Shown here: positions 32,317 to 40,744 of the stretch, piece by piece | Numbering within the stretch: position 1 is the first letter of the stretch | Layout: every line of letters starts with the position of its first letter | From: an uncultured Methylophaga sp. | GTDB lineage: Bacteria > Pseudomonadota > Gammaproteobacteria > Nitrosococcales > Methylophagaceae | Direction: 5' to 3' | Assembly: GCA_913055695.1 (NCBI GenBank) | Contig: CAJXKF010000002.1 | Location: 476,162-540,161, forward strand | DNA length: 64,000 nucleotides | The notes under the pieces: generated by a model | Told to the model about the DNA's origin: nothing | The model's input: only the letters and a program-made list of their open reading frames with translations | The model's database searches: none | Program-made: the position numbers and the translations under genes

Positions 32317-32604
32317 TCACTTGAAACGGGATGCTGCTGATTTCAGTGACTTATCGAGGGCATCCATGGCTTCATCCATCCCTGTCTTGACCTCTTCCCA
32401 GGCGCCTTCGCTGGATTCTTCCAGCTCATTCAGCTTTTGTTTCACTGTGTCTTGTCTGTCACGTATTTCTTTGATTTGTTGATTGTACTCGAGTTGTGCA
32501 TCGGCTCCTGCAGAGTCCGCTTTGGCTTTGAGTTTGTCGATTTCTGCATTCCATTCATCAAGTTGGCTCTGAATTTTTTGTTTGTAGGCTGTTTTAGTAT
32601 CCAT
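32317..32604 (-). CDS. Small coiled-coil protein
   Basis: A 95-residue, highly charged, almost wholly helical protein (MDTKTAYKQKIQSQLDEWNA, then EIDKLKAKADSAGADAQLEY) without Cys, signal peptide or membrane segment. It resembles the short 'coiled coil domain-containing' proteins common in Gammaproteobacteria and cyanobacteria, which often respond to stress. AAGGAGAGC precedes the ATG. It is downstream of nothing obvious and reads away from the GGDEF gene side only by 54 bp, so it could share a transcript with that gene. Confidence 0.7.
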   Translation of the reverse strand: MDTKTAYKQKIQSQLDEWNAEIDKLKAKADSAGADAQLEYNQQIKEIRDRQDTVKQKLNELEESSEGAWEEVKTGMDEAMDALDKSLKSAASRFK

Positions 32605-32657
32605 AATTGCTCTCCTTGTCTGAGTTAAGAATTGGGTTGCTGTAATGAAGAACGGTT

Positions 32658-33740
32658 TTAGTCCAGTTCCTCATAAACAAAACAGTTCTTGCCATCTTTT
32701 TTGGCTTTATAGAGCTGCTCATCAGCCTGTTTGAGTAGATCATCCAGACTATGAGATCTATTTGAAGTCACGCAGCCGCCGATCGAGAAGGTCACCCCTT
32801 TAAACACCGGCTTTTCCGGTATTTCAGAGAAGTATTGGAGAATTTTATTGGCGACCGCTTCGATACCGGCTTCATCCTGGTTATAGGTTACCAGCACGAA
32901 CTCATCTCCCCCCAGTCTGCAAATATGATCTTCGTTAATTCGAAGGAGACTGTTAAGCCCGAAAGCAATGCTTTTCAGGACATTATCGCCGGCATAATGC
33001 CCTTGCAGGTCATTGACAGTTTTGAAGTTATCCAGATCGAGCATCATTAAACAGATGCTCTTTTGCCTGGAGTCATTAAACCAGCCCTCTTTCACCAGCC
33101 GGTTAAGGTAACGCCGGTTGGGAAGATCGGTCAACAGATCAGTTTCTGACAGACTGTGCAGGTTGCGGATGCTGTTTTCCACATCCATTAGTTCAATAGA
33201 GTCTTTGGTCAGTTGCTTGGTGAGCTGTTCAAATTTCATTGCCGGTAAACGCATTTCGATAAGCGCTTCCAGTTGAAAGGCAAATTTTTTGAGTGTGGAG
33301 AGTTCATCCGCCGAAAAACTGCGTGGCACTCTGTCTATAATGCAGATAGTGCCGATATGGTAGGTTTTTCCTCTGTAGGCATAACGAATCGGCACGCCAG
33401 CATAGAAAGCGATGCCAGGCTCTTCGCTGACCAGAGGATTGTCATAAAAGCGCGGATCTTCATGCGCGTTGGTCACCACAAGGGGTTTACCCTGATAAAC
33501 AACGTGACCGCAGAATGACACTTCACGGCTGGTGGCACTGATATCAAGTCCCTGAATGGATTTAAACCATTGCTGGTTCTTGTCTATAAGTGAGATGGCG
33601 ACAACAGGGACATCAAAGACTTGTTTTATCAGAGAAGTTAGGTTGTCAAAAACCGCCTCTTTATCTGAGTCTAAAAGCCGGCTGTCTTTGAGAGCTTGAA
33701 TGCGTTCCCGTTCATTATCTGGTTCCAGTGGGAGTTCCAT
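32658..33740 (-). CDS. GAF-GGDEF diguanylate cyclase
   Basis: A 360-residue soluble protein. The N-terminal GAF domain (about residues 25-160) contains DVPVVAISLIDKNQQWFKSI and REVSFCGHVV, the pattern of bacterial light- or redox-sensing GAF domains that precede GGDEF domains. The C-terminal cyclase domain (about 190-355) has LTDLPNRRYLNRL and an intact RLGGDEFVLVTYNQ active site. No I-site (RxxD) is placed clearly before it. It is expected to make c-di-GMP in the cytosol. It is followed by the small coiled-coil gene on the same strand. Confidence 0.92.
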   Translation of the reverse strand: MELPLEPDNERERIQALKDSRLLDSDKEAVFDNLTSLIKQVFDVPVVAISLIDKNQQWFKSIQGLDISATSREVSFCGHVVYQGKPLVVTNAHEDPRFYDNPLVSEEPGIAFYAGVPIRYAYRGKTYHIGTICIIDRVPRSFSADELSTLKKFAFQLEALIEMRLPAMKFEQLTKQLTKDSIELMDVENSIRNLHSLSETDLLTDLPNRRYLNRLVKEGWFNDSRQKSICLMMLDLDNFKTVNDLQGHYAGDNVLKSIAFGLNSLLRINEDHICRLGGDEFVLVTYNQDEAGIEAVANKILQYFSEIPEKPVFKGVTFSIGGCVTSNRSHSLDDLLKQADEQLYKAKKDGKNCFVYEELD

Positions 33741-34089
33741 AGCTTCTACTCCTGCGTATTTTACGAACTACGCTTTTGTTTGAGAGCTGGAAGTCAAAAA
33801 CCAGTAAGCGATGCTTTTTACAGTCTTCCTGACTAGCTTGCTACTTTCTAACTTGGTGTTACCCCTGTAATTAATGTTTCTAAAATCTACCGACAGGCCG
33901 CATTCATTTGAATGCTGTTTTTCTTAACAAAGAATGAATGGGCACTAAATTCACACTATAGGAATCTGATGCAGATTGCCATGAAAGCTTGTGCATAACT
34001 TTAATAGAGAATCTGTCTGAAATAGCCACAAGTTCAGCGCTAATCTATCAGTTAGACCAATGACTCATGCTTGAAAATCCGACAGCGAA
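33741..34089. other. Intergenic region with no recognised gene
   Basis: 349 bp between two leftward genes. It contains AT-rich patches suitable for the GGDEF gene promoter and a weak inverted repeat near 33907-33938 (TTTGAATGCTG / AAAGAATGAATG region). No ORF, tRNA or attachment site recognised. Confidence 0.4.
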
Positions 34090-35307
34090 TCAATGAACCG
34101 GAATCGCAAACAATACAACAGCAGCCAACAGAACACTGGTTACCAGCAGCGTCATCTGCCACAAAAGCCGGTATCGGCCTTTCTCCAATTCAAAACTGAC
34201 CCGAAAAGCGAGTATGGTCTGCAGCAGGTAGTACAAGGCAAATGCGCGTGATGCCAGTGCGACAATTTCAAACACATCTGCAAACCAGACCAGCACGATG
34301 CCCAGCCCGGCAACCAACAGATAAGACGGCCGCTCAGACAAATACCCATACGACTCTTCTTCAATCAAACCACCTGTGCCAATAATATCGGCAACAGCTG
34401 AGCTGAACTGGCTCATCACTGCAGCAACGACCAGCAGGTAAGGCAGAATGACAACGACATGACTGGTCAGGTTGATAATCGCCGTTTCATCAACATTTTC
34501 ATAGGAAATGAAAGGCATCAGCGGTGTAATGAGGAAAACAAAAACGATATAAATGAATGCTGATATCAGCTGCGCCAGCTTCATACTCTTTATCCGCATT
34601 GTCTGACTGTAATCAGTGGACAGATAGCGTGATGTTTCAAAGCCCTGCACCACGAGAAGCATGCCGGCAAGCATACGCAGTCTCTCGGTAATGGAATGCG
34701 ATTCTGATTGAACCTCACGATTGATGAACCCATGCACCAGGTCATATTGAAATAAAGCCATTAACAGGATGGTAATGATGGCAAGCTTGATTGAAACGGA
34801 GATCTTTTCCTGATTTTCCAGCGCATGCAGGCCCCAGCGCCAGCCACTAAAGCCAATAATGATGAGTGTGATCGTGGTTAAAGACTGCGCCAGCACCGGG
34901 ATGTTGGCAGAAAACAGCTCCAGTACAAATGACCAGAGAATACGCAGGTAAAAACAAACAGAGATAATAAAGGCAAAGGACAGCACAAGGTTGGAGAACC
35001 GTTCCAGGCTGTTGATTGCCGTTATTCCGCTATCTTGTTTAAGGTGATGTTCAGCGTGAAGGATATTAAACCGAATCACTGCACCCAACAAATACGCAAA
35101 GCAGACAATGAGTATCATCAACCAGGGTGCAGTGTTACCACCTATCATCGCCAGCATCGGCGCAATGATTAAAAAGCCGCTGCCAATAATAGAGGCCAGT
35201 GGGGTTACAATCGCCTGCCACAACTCACTCGAGGTAAAACGTGAATGCAGCAAAAACAGCGCCACGCCGATGGCAGCCAGTGCTAAAAACAAGTCATATA
35301 GAGACAT
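34090..35307 (-). CDS. Polytopic inner-membrane protein, probably APC-superfamily-like transporter
   Basis: A 405-residue protein with about 11 hydrophobic segments. The region near residues 35-60 (VTPLASIIGSGFLIIAPMLA) contains IIGSGFLI, reminiscent of the unwound first helix of amino-acid-polyamine-organocation transporters. Later segments (LLVVQGFETSRYLSTDYS) include a GFE motif that also occurs in that superfamily. The substrate is unknown. It is divergent from the secreted-protein gene at 35451 with 143 bp between starts. The call is structural; no subfamily is claimed. Confidence 0.65.
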   Translation of the reverse strand: MSLYDLFLALAAIGVALFLLHSRFTSSELWQAIVTPLASIIGSGFLIIAPMLAMIGGNTAPWLMILIVCFAYLLGAVIRFNILHAEHHLKQDSGITAINSLERFSNLVLSFAFIISVCFYLRILWSFVLELFSANIPVLAQSLTTITLIIIGFSGWRWGLHALENQEKISVSIKLAIITILLMALFQYDLVHGFINREVQSESHSITERLRMLAGMLLVVQGFETSRYLSTDYSQTMRIKSMKLAQLISAFIYIVFVFLITPLMPFISYENVDETAIINLTSHVVVILPYLLVVAAVMSQFSSAVADIIGTGGLIEEESYGYLSERPSYLLVAGLGIVLVWFADVFEIVALASRAFALYYLLQTILAFRVSFELEKGRYRLLWQMTLLVTSVLLAAVVLFAIPVH

Positions 35308-35450
35308 GGCATAATCCTGATGCAGCTGTCTTGTTAAAACCAGTCTCTCATTACTGGTATTGTGTCGGCAAAGTTTGCTGCTCAGGTATGTTTCTCGTGC
35401 ACAGCGTTTCTGCTACATTGCAAAACAACATAACTAACACCCCACGTCGA

Positions 35451-35903
35451 ATGATGTCTCGAATCCTGTTTTTTTTATCTCTGATTTTCATGACGCTGCT
35501 GCCAATGACACTGATGGCAGCACCTGTGACAGGACTGGAAATCAAAAATCCCCGGACGCTGTCACTGATTTTCACAATAGAACCCAAAGAAATCGATCAA
35601 TCCGAGCTGCAGTCACTGCTTGATGACGTTCTGGCAGACACGCCGATTCAACTCGCCCCGCGGAAGGATGCGCAGCTCTACCTCAGAGTCGAAAAACATG
35701 CCGGCCGTTATCTGCTCTACCTCGATTTCAGCAGAACAGTGTTTTACTGCGCCAACGGCCAGACCTACAGTAAGGATGGATTTGTCTGGGGCCGTTATGC
35801 CAAAGATATCAGTGACATCGAGCAATTACATGAAGATGTTGTGTATCTGTTTGAAGAATTTATCCAGCAATACCAGGCAGCGAATCAACTGTCTGATCTT
35901 TAG
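35451..35903 (+). CDS. Exported protein of unknown function
   Basis: A 150-residue protein started at MMSRILFFLSLIFMTLLPMT. The longer frame upstream lacks a start signal and runs into the divergent promoter region. The N-terminus is a clear signal peptide with probable cleavage after LMAA. The mature part (TGLEIKNPRTLSLIFTIEPK; RKDAQLYLRVEKHAGRYLLY) looks like an alternating beta-strand domain and ends in a helix (LHEDVVYLFEEFIQQYQ). No family recognised. It is divergent from the membrane protein at 34090-35307. Confidence 0.6.
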   Translation: MMSRILFFLSLIFMTLLPMTLMAAPVTGLEIKNPRTLSLIFTIEPKEIDQSELQSLLDDVLADTPIQLAPRKDAQLYLRVEKHAGRYLLYLDFSRTVFYCANGQTYSKDGFVWGRYAKDISDIEQLHEDVVYLFEEFIQQYQAANQLSDL

Positions 35904-36198
35904 CCTGTTCAGCCAGGCATTGAGAACCTCTTGCGCACAACTTTGTCTATCATCCCAAATCGTTTGAAATTAACGTATACACCGGATTCTTGCCGGCAGA
36001 GACAGGGTGGAAATTTAGGAGATATGTTGTATGAAACAGCTTTCAGAACCTGTTCCAAGTCATTGGAACTGTAGTTAACTCAGGGTTATACTTGCCCGAT
36101 TTGAGGAAAAACCTCCTGCATTTACGGGACGTTTTGCTCATCCACGAAATTGACTGGCGTATTTTAATAGCTAGCTGATACTCCTATCATGGAAGTTT

Positions 36199-36585
36199 AT
36201 GTTGTTTAACAGGCTACTCAGAATAGGCATTGCCTCGATAGCTTCATTTGGCATCATTACAAGCACCGAGGCTTCACTGGATCTGCTTGCGGGTGTCGAA
36301 GCCGGTATTGAAACTGATACCTCGATGACGGCGAGCGATCTGGAACAGACACAGAAGGCACTGTCGACCGAAGCTATCGGTTCCCGCCATTACTGGGTGA
36401 ACCAGGAGACGGGGAATGCCTATGAAATCAACATAGATCACACCTACTCCTACGGTCACTACCCCTGTTTGGCCTACGACCTCTCTATCACCAAAAACAA
36501 CATGACAGAAGTGAAATCGCTGGATGCCTGCAAGAACAGCAGTGGTCAGTGGATTTCCATTACGCCGGCTGCGACCGCTCTCTAG
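36199..36585 (+). CDS. Exported protein, surface-antigen-like tail
   Basis: A 128-residue protein with an N-terminal signal peptide (LLRIGIASIASFGIITSTEA). The C-terminal half (WVNQETGNAYEINIDHTYSY, then CLAYDLSITK and a second Cys in LDACKNSSGQWISI) resembles the C-terminal module of small '17-kDa surface antigen'-type proteins, whose ending C-R-x-Y ... C-R-xx-G-x-W pattern is similar. Two cysteines may form a disulfide. Its stop touches the convergent cmoB stop. Function unknown. Confidence 0.6.
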   Translation: MLFNRLLRIGIASIASFGIITSTEASLDLLAGVEAGIETDTSMTASDLEQTQKALSTEAIGSRHYWVNQETGNAYEINIDHTYSYGHYPCLAYDLSITKNNMTEVKSLDACKNSSGQWISITPAATAL

Positions 36586-37560
36586 CTATTTCGGTGCATT
36601 GGCAATAAAAACGCCGCGCATGGGTGCCGGATAACCTTCGATGGTCTTGCTCCGATCATTCGGATCCAGAAAATCAGACAAGGATTCAAAAGTCATCCAC
36701 TCGGTCCGCCGCTGCTCTTCCAGTGATGTCACATCAATATCCACACAACGGGCATTTTTAAAACCGCAGCGACGCAGCCACAGCAACATGGTGTCCACTG
36801 ACGGAATAAACCAAACATTGCGCATCTTGGCATAGCGTTCTTCCGGCATCAGTGTCATGCCCGGGGGAGCATCGATGATCAGAGTCTCCAATACCAGCTC
36901 ACCACCAGGCTTGAGACAGGAACGCAATTCCAGCAAGTGACTCAACGGCGATTTGCGGTGATACAACACCCCCATTGAAAACACCGTATCGAACCAGCCC
37001 AGATTATGCGGCATGTGCTCAATCCCGATAGGCACAACAAAATGTCTGTCACTAGCGATAAAATGATTCATCAATTGGTACTGCATGGTGAAGACCAGCG
37101 TCGGGTCGATGCCGAGGACAAAGTCAGCCCCTTCTCCCAGCATGCGCCAGCCGTGATAGCCATTACCACCACCGACATCAAGTACACGGCGACCTGTCAG
37201 TGAGCTCAAATGTGGCAGGACCCGATCCCACTTCCAGTCAGAACGCCATTCAGTATCAAGGTGGATATCAAACAAGTGATACGGGCCTTTGCGCCAAGGA
37301 TGAAATTGTTTGATATGTTCGATAAAAGCATCACGGTCGATATCGGCAATATCAGCAGCTGTGCCGATCGCCACCTGCGATTTCAGTTCAAGCTGACTGG
37401 GAGTCACCACAGGTAAGTCATCCAGCGCTTGCTGCCACATCGGCATCTTGCCATGCCGGGTCAGCGACAACTGCGAAGCAATCTGCTTTTGCAGCCGTTC
37501 GCACCATTCGCTGAAACCGGCTTTATCGAGGATGTCGTATAGAGGCTGGTAGGAGGTCAT
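36586..37560 (-). CDS. cmoB: tRNA U34 carboxymethyltransferase CmoB
   Basis: A 324-residue protein. CmoB transfers a carboxymethyl group from carboxy-SAM to 5-hydroxyuridine at tRNA position 34, giving cmo5U, which widens wobble decoding. The Rossmann SAM site is LDVGGGNGYHGWRMLGEGAD. The family motif FDTVFSMGVLYHRKSP follows. N-terminal WCERLQKQI and C-terminal EGYPAPMRGVFIA match the family. Its start overlaps the stop of cmoA (ATGA), the gene that makes its cofactor. Confidence 0.95.
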   Translation of the reverse strand: MTSYQPLYDILDKAGFSEWCERLQKQIASQLSLTRHGKMPMWQQALDDLPVVTPSQLELKSQVAIGTAADIADIDRDAFIEHIKQFHPWRKGPYHLFDIHLDTEWRSDWKWDRVLPHLSSLTGRRVLDVGGGNGYHGWRMLGEGADFVLGIDPTLVFTMQYQLMNHFIASDRHFVVPIGIEHMPHNLGWFDTVFSMGVLYHRKSPLSHLLELRSCLKPGGELVLETLIIDAPPGMTLMPEERYAKMRNVWFIPSVDTMLLWLRRCGFKNARCVDIDVTSLEEQRRTEWMTFESLSDFLDPNDRSKTIEGYPAPMRGVFIANAPK

Positions 37561-38288
37561 TTCACTGCCACCATCGACACAAAGTTAAAGCACTGATACC
37601 ACTTTTCAACAAAACTGAAACCGGCCTGCTGCAGTCTTGTCTGATGCTGGCTCAAGGTCTCGGGAATCAGGACTTTTTCCAGAGCGCTGCGTTTTTGACT
37701 GATTTCCAGATCACTGTAGCCATTGGCCCGTTTAAAATCGTGATGAGAATCAATGTGGAACTGATTGGTTTGCGGCGCATCAAAGGCCAGTTTTTCCGAC
37801 AGGATTAATATTCCTTCCGGCAACATGCCCTCATAGATTTTCTGTATCAGCGCCAGTCTGAGTTCCGGAGCGATGAACTGCAGCGTGAAATTCATCACCA
37901 CCACTGAGGCCTTTTCAATCGTCACTGCATTGATATCAGCACACAGCAGTTCCACCGGCAGTGATGGCTCATCTTCAGCCAGCACATCACGCGCCTTGGC
38001 TATCATCGCTTGTGAATTATCGACCGCAATGATTTTGCAATCCGGCTGTTGAATCGCATGACGTAAAGACAGACTGACCGCTCCCAGTGAACAACCCAGA
38101 TCGTAGCAGTGACTGTTTGCCTGCACATAGCGGGAGGCCATGGTGCCGATATTGCTGATCAAAGTGGCGTAACCCGGTACCGAGCGCTGAATCATATCGG
38201 GAAAAACACTGACCACCCGCTCGTCAAAACGGAAATCGACCATCTGCTGCAGTGGCGCAGCGTAAATATTGTCCTTGTCACCGGCCAT
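37557..38288 (-). CDS. cmoA: Carboxy-S-adenosyl-L-methionine synthase CmoA
   Basis: A 243-residue protein. CmoA makes carboxy-SAM from SAM and prephenate for CmoB. Typical segments are FRFDERVVSVFPDMIQRSVP-like (DFRFDERVVSVFPDMIQRSV), YDLGCSLGAVSLSLR (SAM site) and VVMNFTLQFI. It lies between tsaB (one-base overlap at its start) and cmoB (four-base overlap at its end). Thus tsaB-cmoA-cmoB is a tRNA-modification operon. Confidence 0.95.
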   Translation of the reverse strand: MAGDKDNIYAAPLQQMVDFRFDERVVSVFPDMIQRSVPGYATLISNIGTMASRYVQANSHCYDLGCSLGAVSLSLRHAIQQPDCKIIAVDNSQAMIAKARDVLAEDEPSLPVELLCADINAVTIEKASVVVMNFTLQFIAPELRLALIQKIYEGMLPEGILILSEKLAFDAPQTNQFHIDSHHDFKRANGYSDLEISQKRSALEKVLIPETLSQHQTRLQQAGFSFVEKWYQCFNFVSMVAVK

Positions 38289-38971
38289 TACTGCTCACCT
38301 TTTTTCTTGGCGACATTGTCACGCAGGTAAACCGGCACTGCCTGCTCTGCAGACAGAGTCTGGCCTTGTTCAGCGAGACTCAGTGCCAATCTGCTCATTG
38401 CCGCAGCTGTGGGCAGCAGTCTCGCATCTTCACCTGACAGTTGATCGGTAAAAGCCTTTTTCAGTTGCTCGCCATGCTCATTCCAGCCAGTGCCGGCAGC
38501 AAACCATTTATTTTCATCCAGTGGTTTGAACGCCTCTGGAGGACAGACCCGTTCCTTGTCACACAAGACCGCCAGACCACCCTCTTCCCGATAATGTGCA
38601 GCGTAAATTTCCCCCATACGGGCATCCAGAGCCACCGCGATATATTTGGCGCCAAACTCATCTATGGCTCTCTGTGCTACAGCGGCCAGCGTTGATACTG
38701 GAATCACCGGTAACTGACGGGCAAAGGCAATACCCTGGGCCACACCGACGCCAACACGAACACCGGTAAATGAACCCGGTCCCCGACCAAATGCCAGCAA
38801 ATCAATATCTTTCAGGCTCATATTCGCCTCTTGCAGCAAATCATCAAGCATGCCCAAGACACGCTCCGAATGACCGCGCTGGGTAGTGATGGCCTGCTCG
38901 AATAACCGGTCTTGAGTTAATAAAGCAACGGAGCACATTTCAGTGCAGGTATCTAAGGCAAGAATTTTCAT
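38288..38971 (-). CDS. tsaB: tRNA threonylcarbamoyladenosine biosynthesis protein TsaB
   Basis: A 227-residue protein started at 38971 (MKILALDTCTEMCSVALLTQ). An upstream in-frame extension to 39031 lacks family similarity. TsaB is an ASKHA-fold partner of TsaD and TsaE in t6A synthesis at tRNA position 37. ITTQRGHSERVLGMLDDLLQ and FGRGPGSFTGVRVGVGVAQG are the defining motifs. First gene of the tsaB-cmoA-cmoB operon. Confidence 0.94.
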   Translation of the reverse strand: MKILALDTCTEMCSVALLTQDRLFEQAITTQRGHSERVLGMLDDLLQEANMSLKDIDLLAFGRGPGSFTGVRVGVGVAQGIAFARQLPVIPVSTLAAVAQRAIDEFGAKYIAVALDARMGEIYAAHYREEGGLAVLCDKERVCPPEAFKPLDENKWFAAGTGWNEHGEQLKKAFTDQLSGEDARLLPTAAAMSRLALSLAEQGQTLSAEQAVPVYLRDNVAKKKGEQ

Positions 38972-39057
38972 ATTGGCGAGAAGTTTTGTCGTCATTTGGC
39001 TGTCACAAGCGCGCATTATAATGCAAAGCATCTGATTCGATGGAGCGAGGACAGACT

Positions 39058-39180
39058 ATGTTAATGCTGATTATTGATGCTATCTATGTTTTACGGGAAT
39101 TGGGGCGACTGCTTTTTGTGGTAATCACCTCTCCGTTTGCCGTTATCGGCGGACTCTTGTTGCTGGCTGGCCAGCCATAA
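39058..39180 (+). CDS. Small single-span membrane protein (40 residues)
   Basis: MLMLIIDAIYVLRELGRLLF, then a hydrophobic run VVITSPFAVIGGLLLLAG, ending QP. The ATG has a good Shine-Dalgarno (GGAGCGAGGA). It is divergent from tsaB with 86 bp between the starts and precedes the gene at 39281. Coding status is inferred from the ribosome-binding site and the membrane-like composition. Function unknown. Confidence 0.6.
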   Translation: MLMLIIDAIYVLRELGRLLFVVITSPFAVIGGLLLLAGQP

Positions 39181-39280
39181 TCTGAGTGCCTGCGACACAG
39201 TCGTTGAGCGCTTATATTTTTTATTTATATCAATCTGTTATAGCATAGTGGTGTCAGAACATTTCTGGGAGGAGATGATT

Positions 39281-39520
39281 ATGGCAACACAACATTTGCA
39301 ATCTTTGGAACTGGCGGCGCAGGGCGACTGGGATAGCGCACACCGCACGATACAGATTTACGAGGATAGTCTGGCGTGTATGGTGCACGGTTATCTGCAC
39401 CGTGTCGAAGGCGATAATGGCAATGCTGCCTACTGGTACCGCCGCGCGGGGAAATCGTTACCAGTAAACAGCCTGCCGGATGAATTTGACCGGCTCTATG
39501 AGTTGGCCAAACAAGTTTGA
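39281..39520 (+). CDS. Short conserved helical-repeat-like protein
   Basis: A 79-residue protein (MATQHLQSLELAAQGDWDSA). The start at 39281 is chosen because GGGAGGAG sits 6 bp upstream. An ATG two codons earlier is too close to it, and the longer frame is unsupported. LVHGYLHRVEGDNGNAAYWYRRAGK-like wording (here MVHGYLHRVEGDNGNAAYWY) recurs in small gammaproteobacterial proteins of unknown function with a TPR/Sel1-like helical look. It is convergent with yceI. Confidence 0.75.
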   Translation: MATQHLQSLELAAQGDWDSAHRTIQIYEDSLACMVHGYLHRVEGDNGNAAYWYRRAGKSLPVNSLPDEFDRLYELAKQV

Positions 39521-40093
39521 TTACTGACGAATGCCCTCAATCGACAGAGTCAGATACACCTCCTGTGCTGAGGGGCCTAATTTACTGACATCGATACCGT
39601 AGTCGGCGAGGGTGAACTTGGTTTCACCTACAAAGCCGGCGCGGTATCCGCCCCAAGGATCATCCCCCTCTCCTACTTTTTCGACCGGAATCACCAGTTC
39701 GTTGGTGACACCGTGCAGTGTGAAGTCGCCGACCATCACCAGACTGCCATCGTCCAGTACTTCAAAGGATTTGGATTTGAATCGTGCTTGAGGATATTCA
39801 TCGGTATGCAGGAATTTTTCGCGCAGATGCTTATCACGTTCAGCAAAATTGGTATCGACACTGGCGACATCGATAACCACATCAATATCTGAGGCTTCAG
39901 GTTGCTCTGCATCGTAGTTAAACGTACCTGAAAAATCATTAAAACGACCACTCATCCAGCTAAATCCCAGATGCTGAATGCGAAAGTCGATAAACGCATG
40001 CGCTTTTTCGGTATCAATCACATACTCGGCAGCCTGTGCCGGAAGCAGCGCTGACAGCCCCAGAAAAGTCATGGCGAATAAGGTTTTTTTCAT
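39521..40093 (-). CDS. yceI: YceI-family periplasmic lipid-binding-like protein
   Basis: A 190-residue protein. Signal peptide MKKTLFAMTFLGLSALLPAQ-AA, then EYVIDTEKAHAFIDFRIQHLGFSWMSGRF, the start of the YceI beta-barrel. DIDVVIDVASVDTNFAERDKHLREKFL and FTLHGVTNELVIP are the family's core. YceI proteins bind polyprenoid or fatty-acid-like molecules, and many lie beside cytochrome b561, as here (its ATG overlaps that gene's stop by one base). A role in quinone handling in the periplasm is inferred. Confidence 0.93.
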   Translation of the reverse strand: MKKTLFAMTFLGLSALLPAQAAEYVIDTEKAHAFIDFRIQHLGFSWMSGRFNDFSGTFNYDAEQPEASDIDVVIDVASVDTNFAERDKHLREKFLHTDEYPQARFKSKSFEVLDDGSLVMVGDFTLHGVTNELVIPVEKVGEGDDPWGGYRAGFVGETKFTLADYGIDVSKLGPSAQEVYLTLSIEGIRQ

Positions 40094-40653
40094 TAATCAT
40101 CTCCTGATGGAATGGCAAACATACGCTTGAGAGTCGCGTCCTTATCGATAAAGTGATGTTTCAAAGCAGCCAGGGCATGCAACAACGCCAGCCCGATAAT
40201 GAACCAGCCCAGCCATAGATGCAGTGGCCCGGTCCAGTCGGCCCAGCCAGTGGAATCCTGGATAAAAGAGGGAATAGCAAACCAGTCAAACACACCTAGC
40301 GGATCGCCTTTGGCGGTGACAATGAGATAACCGCTGATAAATAAAAGGATGATAGCCAGGTTCATCAGCAGATGAGCGGCTCTGGCGCTGGCGCGTTGCC
40401 ATTTGGGAATAGTCGGGATCTCAGACGGAGCCTGCCTGAAGCCTTGCCACAACCAGCGCAGTAAGACCAACAGCGCAGTGATAACACCGATGCCTTTGTG
40501 CCACCATGGGGCCTGGTAATACCAGTCGTCGTAATAACCAAGCTCCACCATCCAGAGTCCGGAAGCAAACAATGCAATCGTGAATAGCGCAATACTCCAG
40601 TGAAGCAAAACGGAGAAGCCATCAAAGCGCTGTTGTGTCTGCCTGCCGGGCAT
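40093..40653 (-). CDS. Cytochrome b561-family membrane protein
   Basis: A 186-residue protein started at the ATG at 40653 (MPGRQTQQRFDGFSVLLHWS). The longer frame would need a TTG. Four membrane segments carry heme-ligand histidines: LLHWSIALF, APWWHKGIGV, ARAAHLLMNLAI and LLHALAALKHHF. CybB-type proteins pass electrons between quinol and a partner such as superoxide or periplasmic acceptors. It is co-transcribed with yceI downstream. Confidence 0.9.
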   Translation of the reverse strand: MPGRQTQQRFDGFSVLLHWSIALFTIALFASGLWMVELGYYDDWYYQAPWWHKGIGVITALLVLLRWLWQGFRQAPSEIPTIPKWQRASARAAHLLMNLAIILLFISGYLIVTAKGDPLGVFDWFAIPSFIQDSTGWADWTGPLHLWLGWFIIGLALLHALAALKHHFIDKDATLKRMFAIPSGDD

Positions 40654-40744
40654 CCCTACCTCTATCAAATGAGTCGAACTGACATCATTGACCGTGTACA
40701 AACATGAATGTTTCGCAAATAGGAAAAATTTTTATTCGCTTGAC

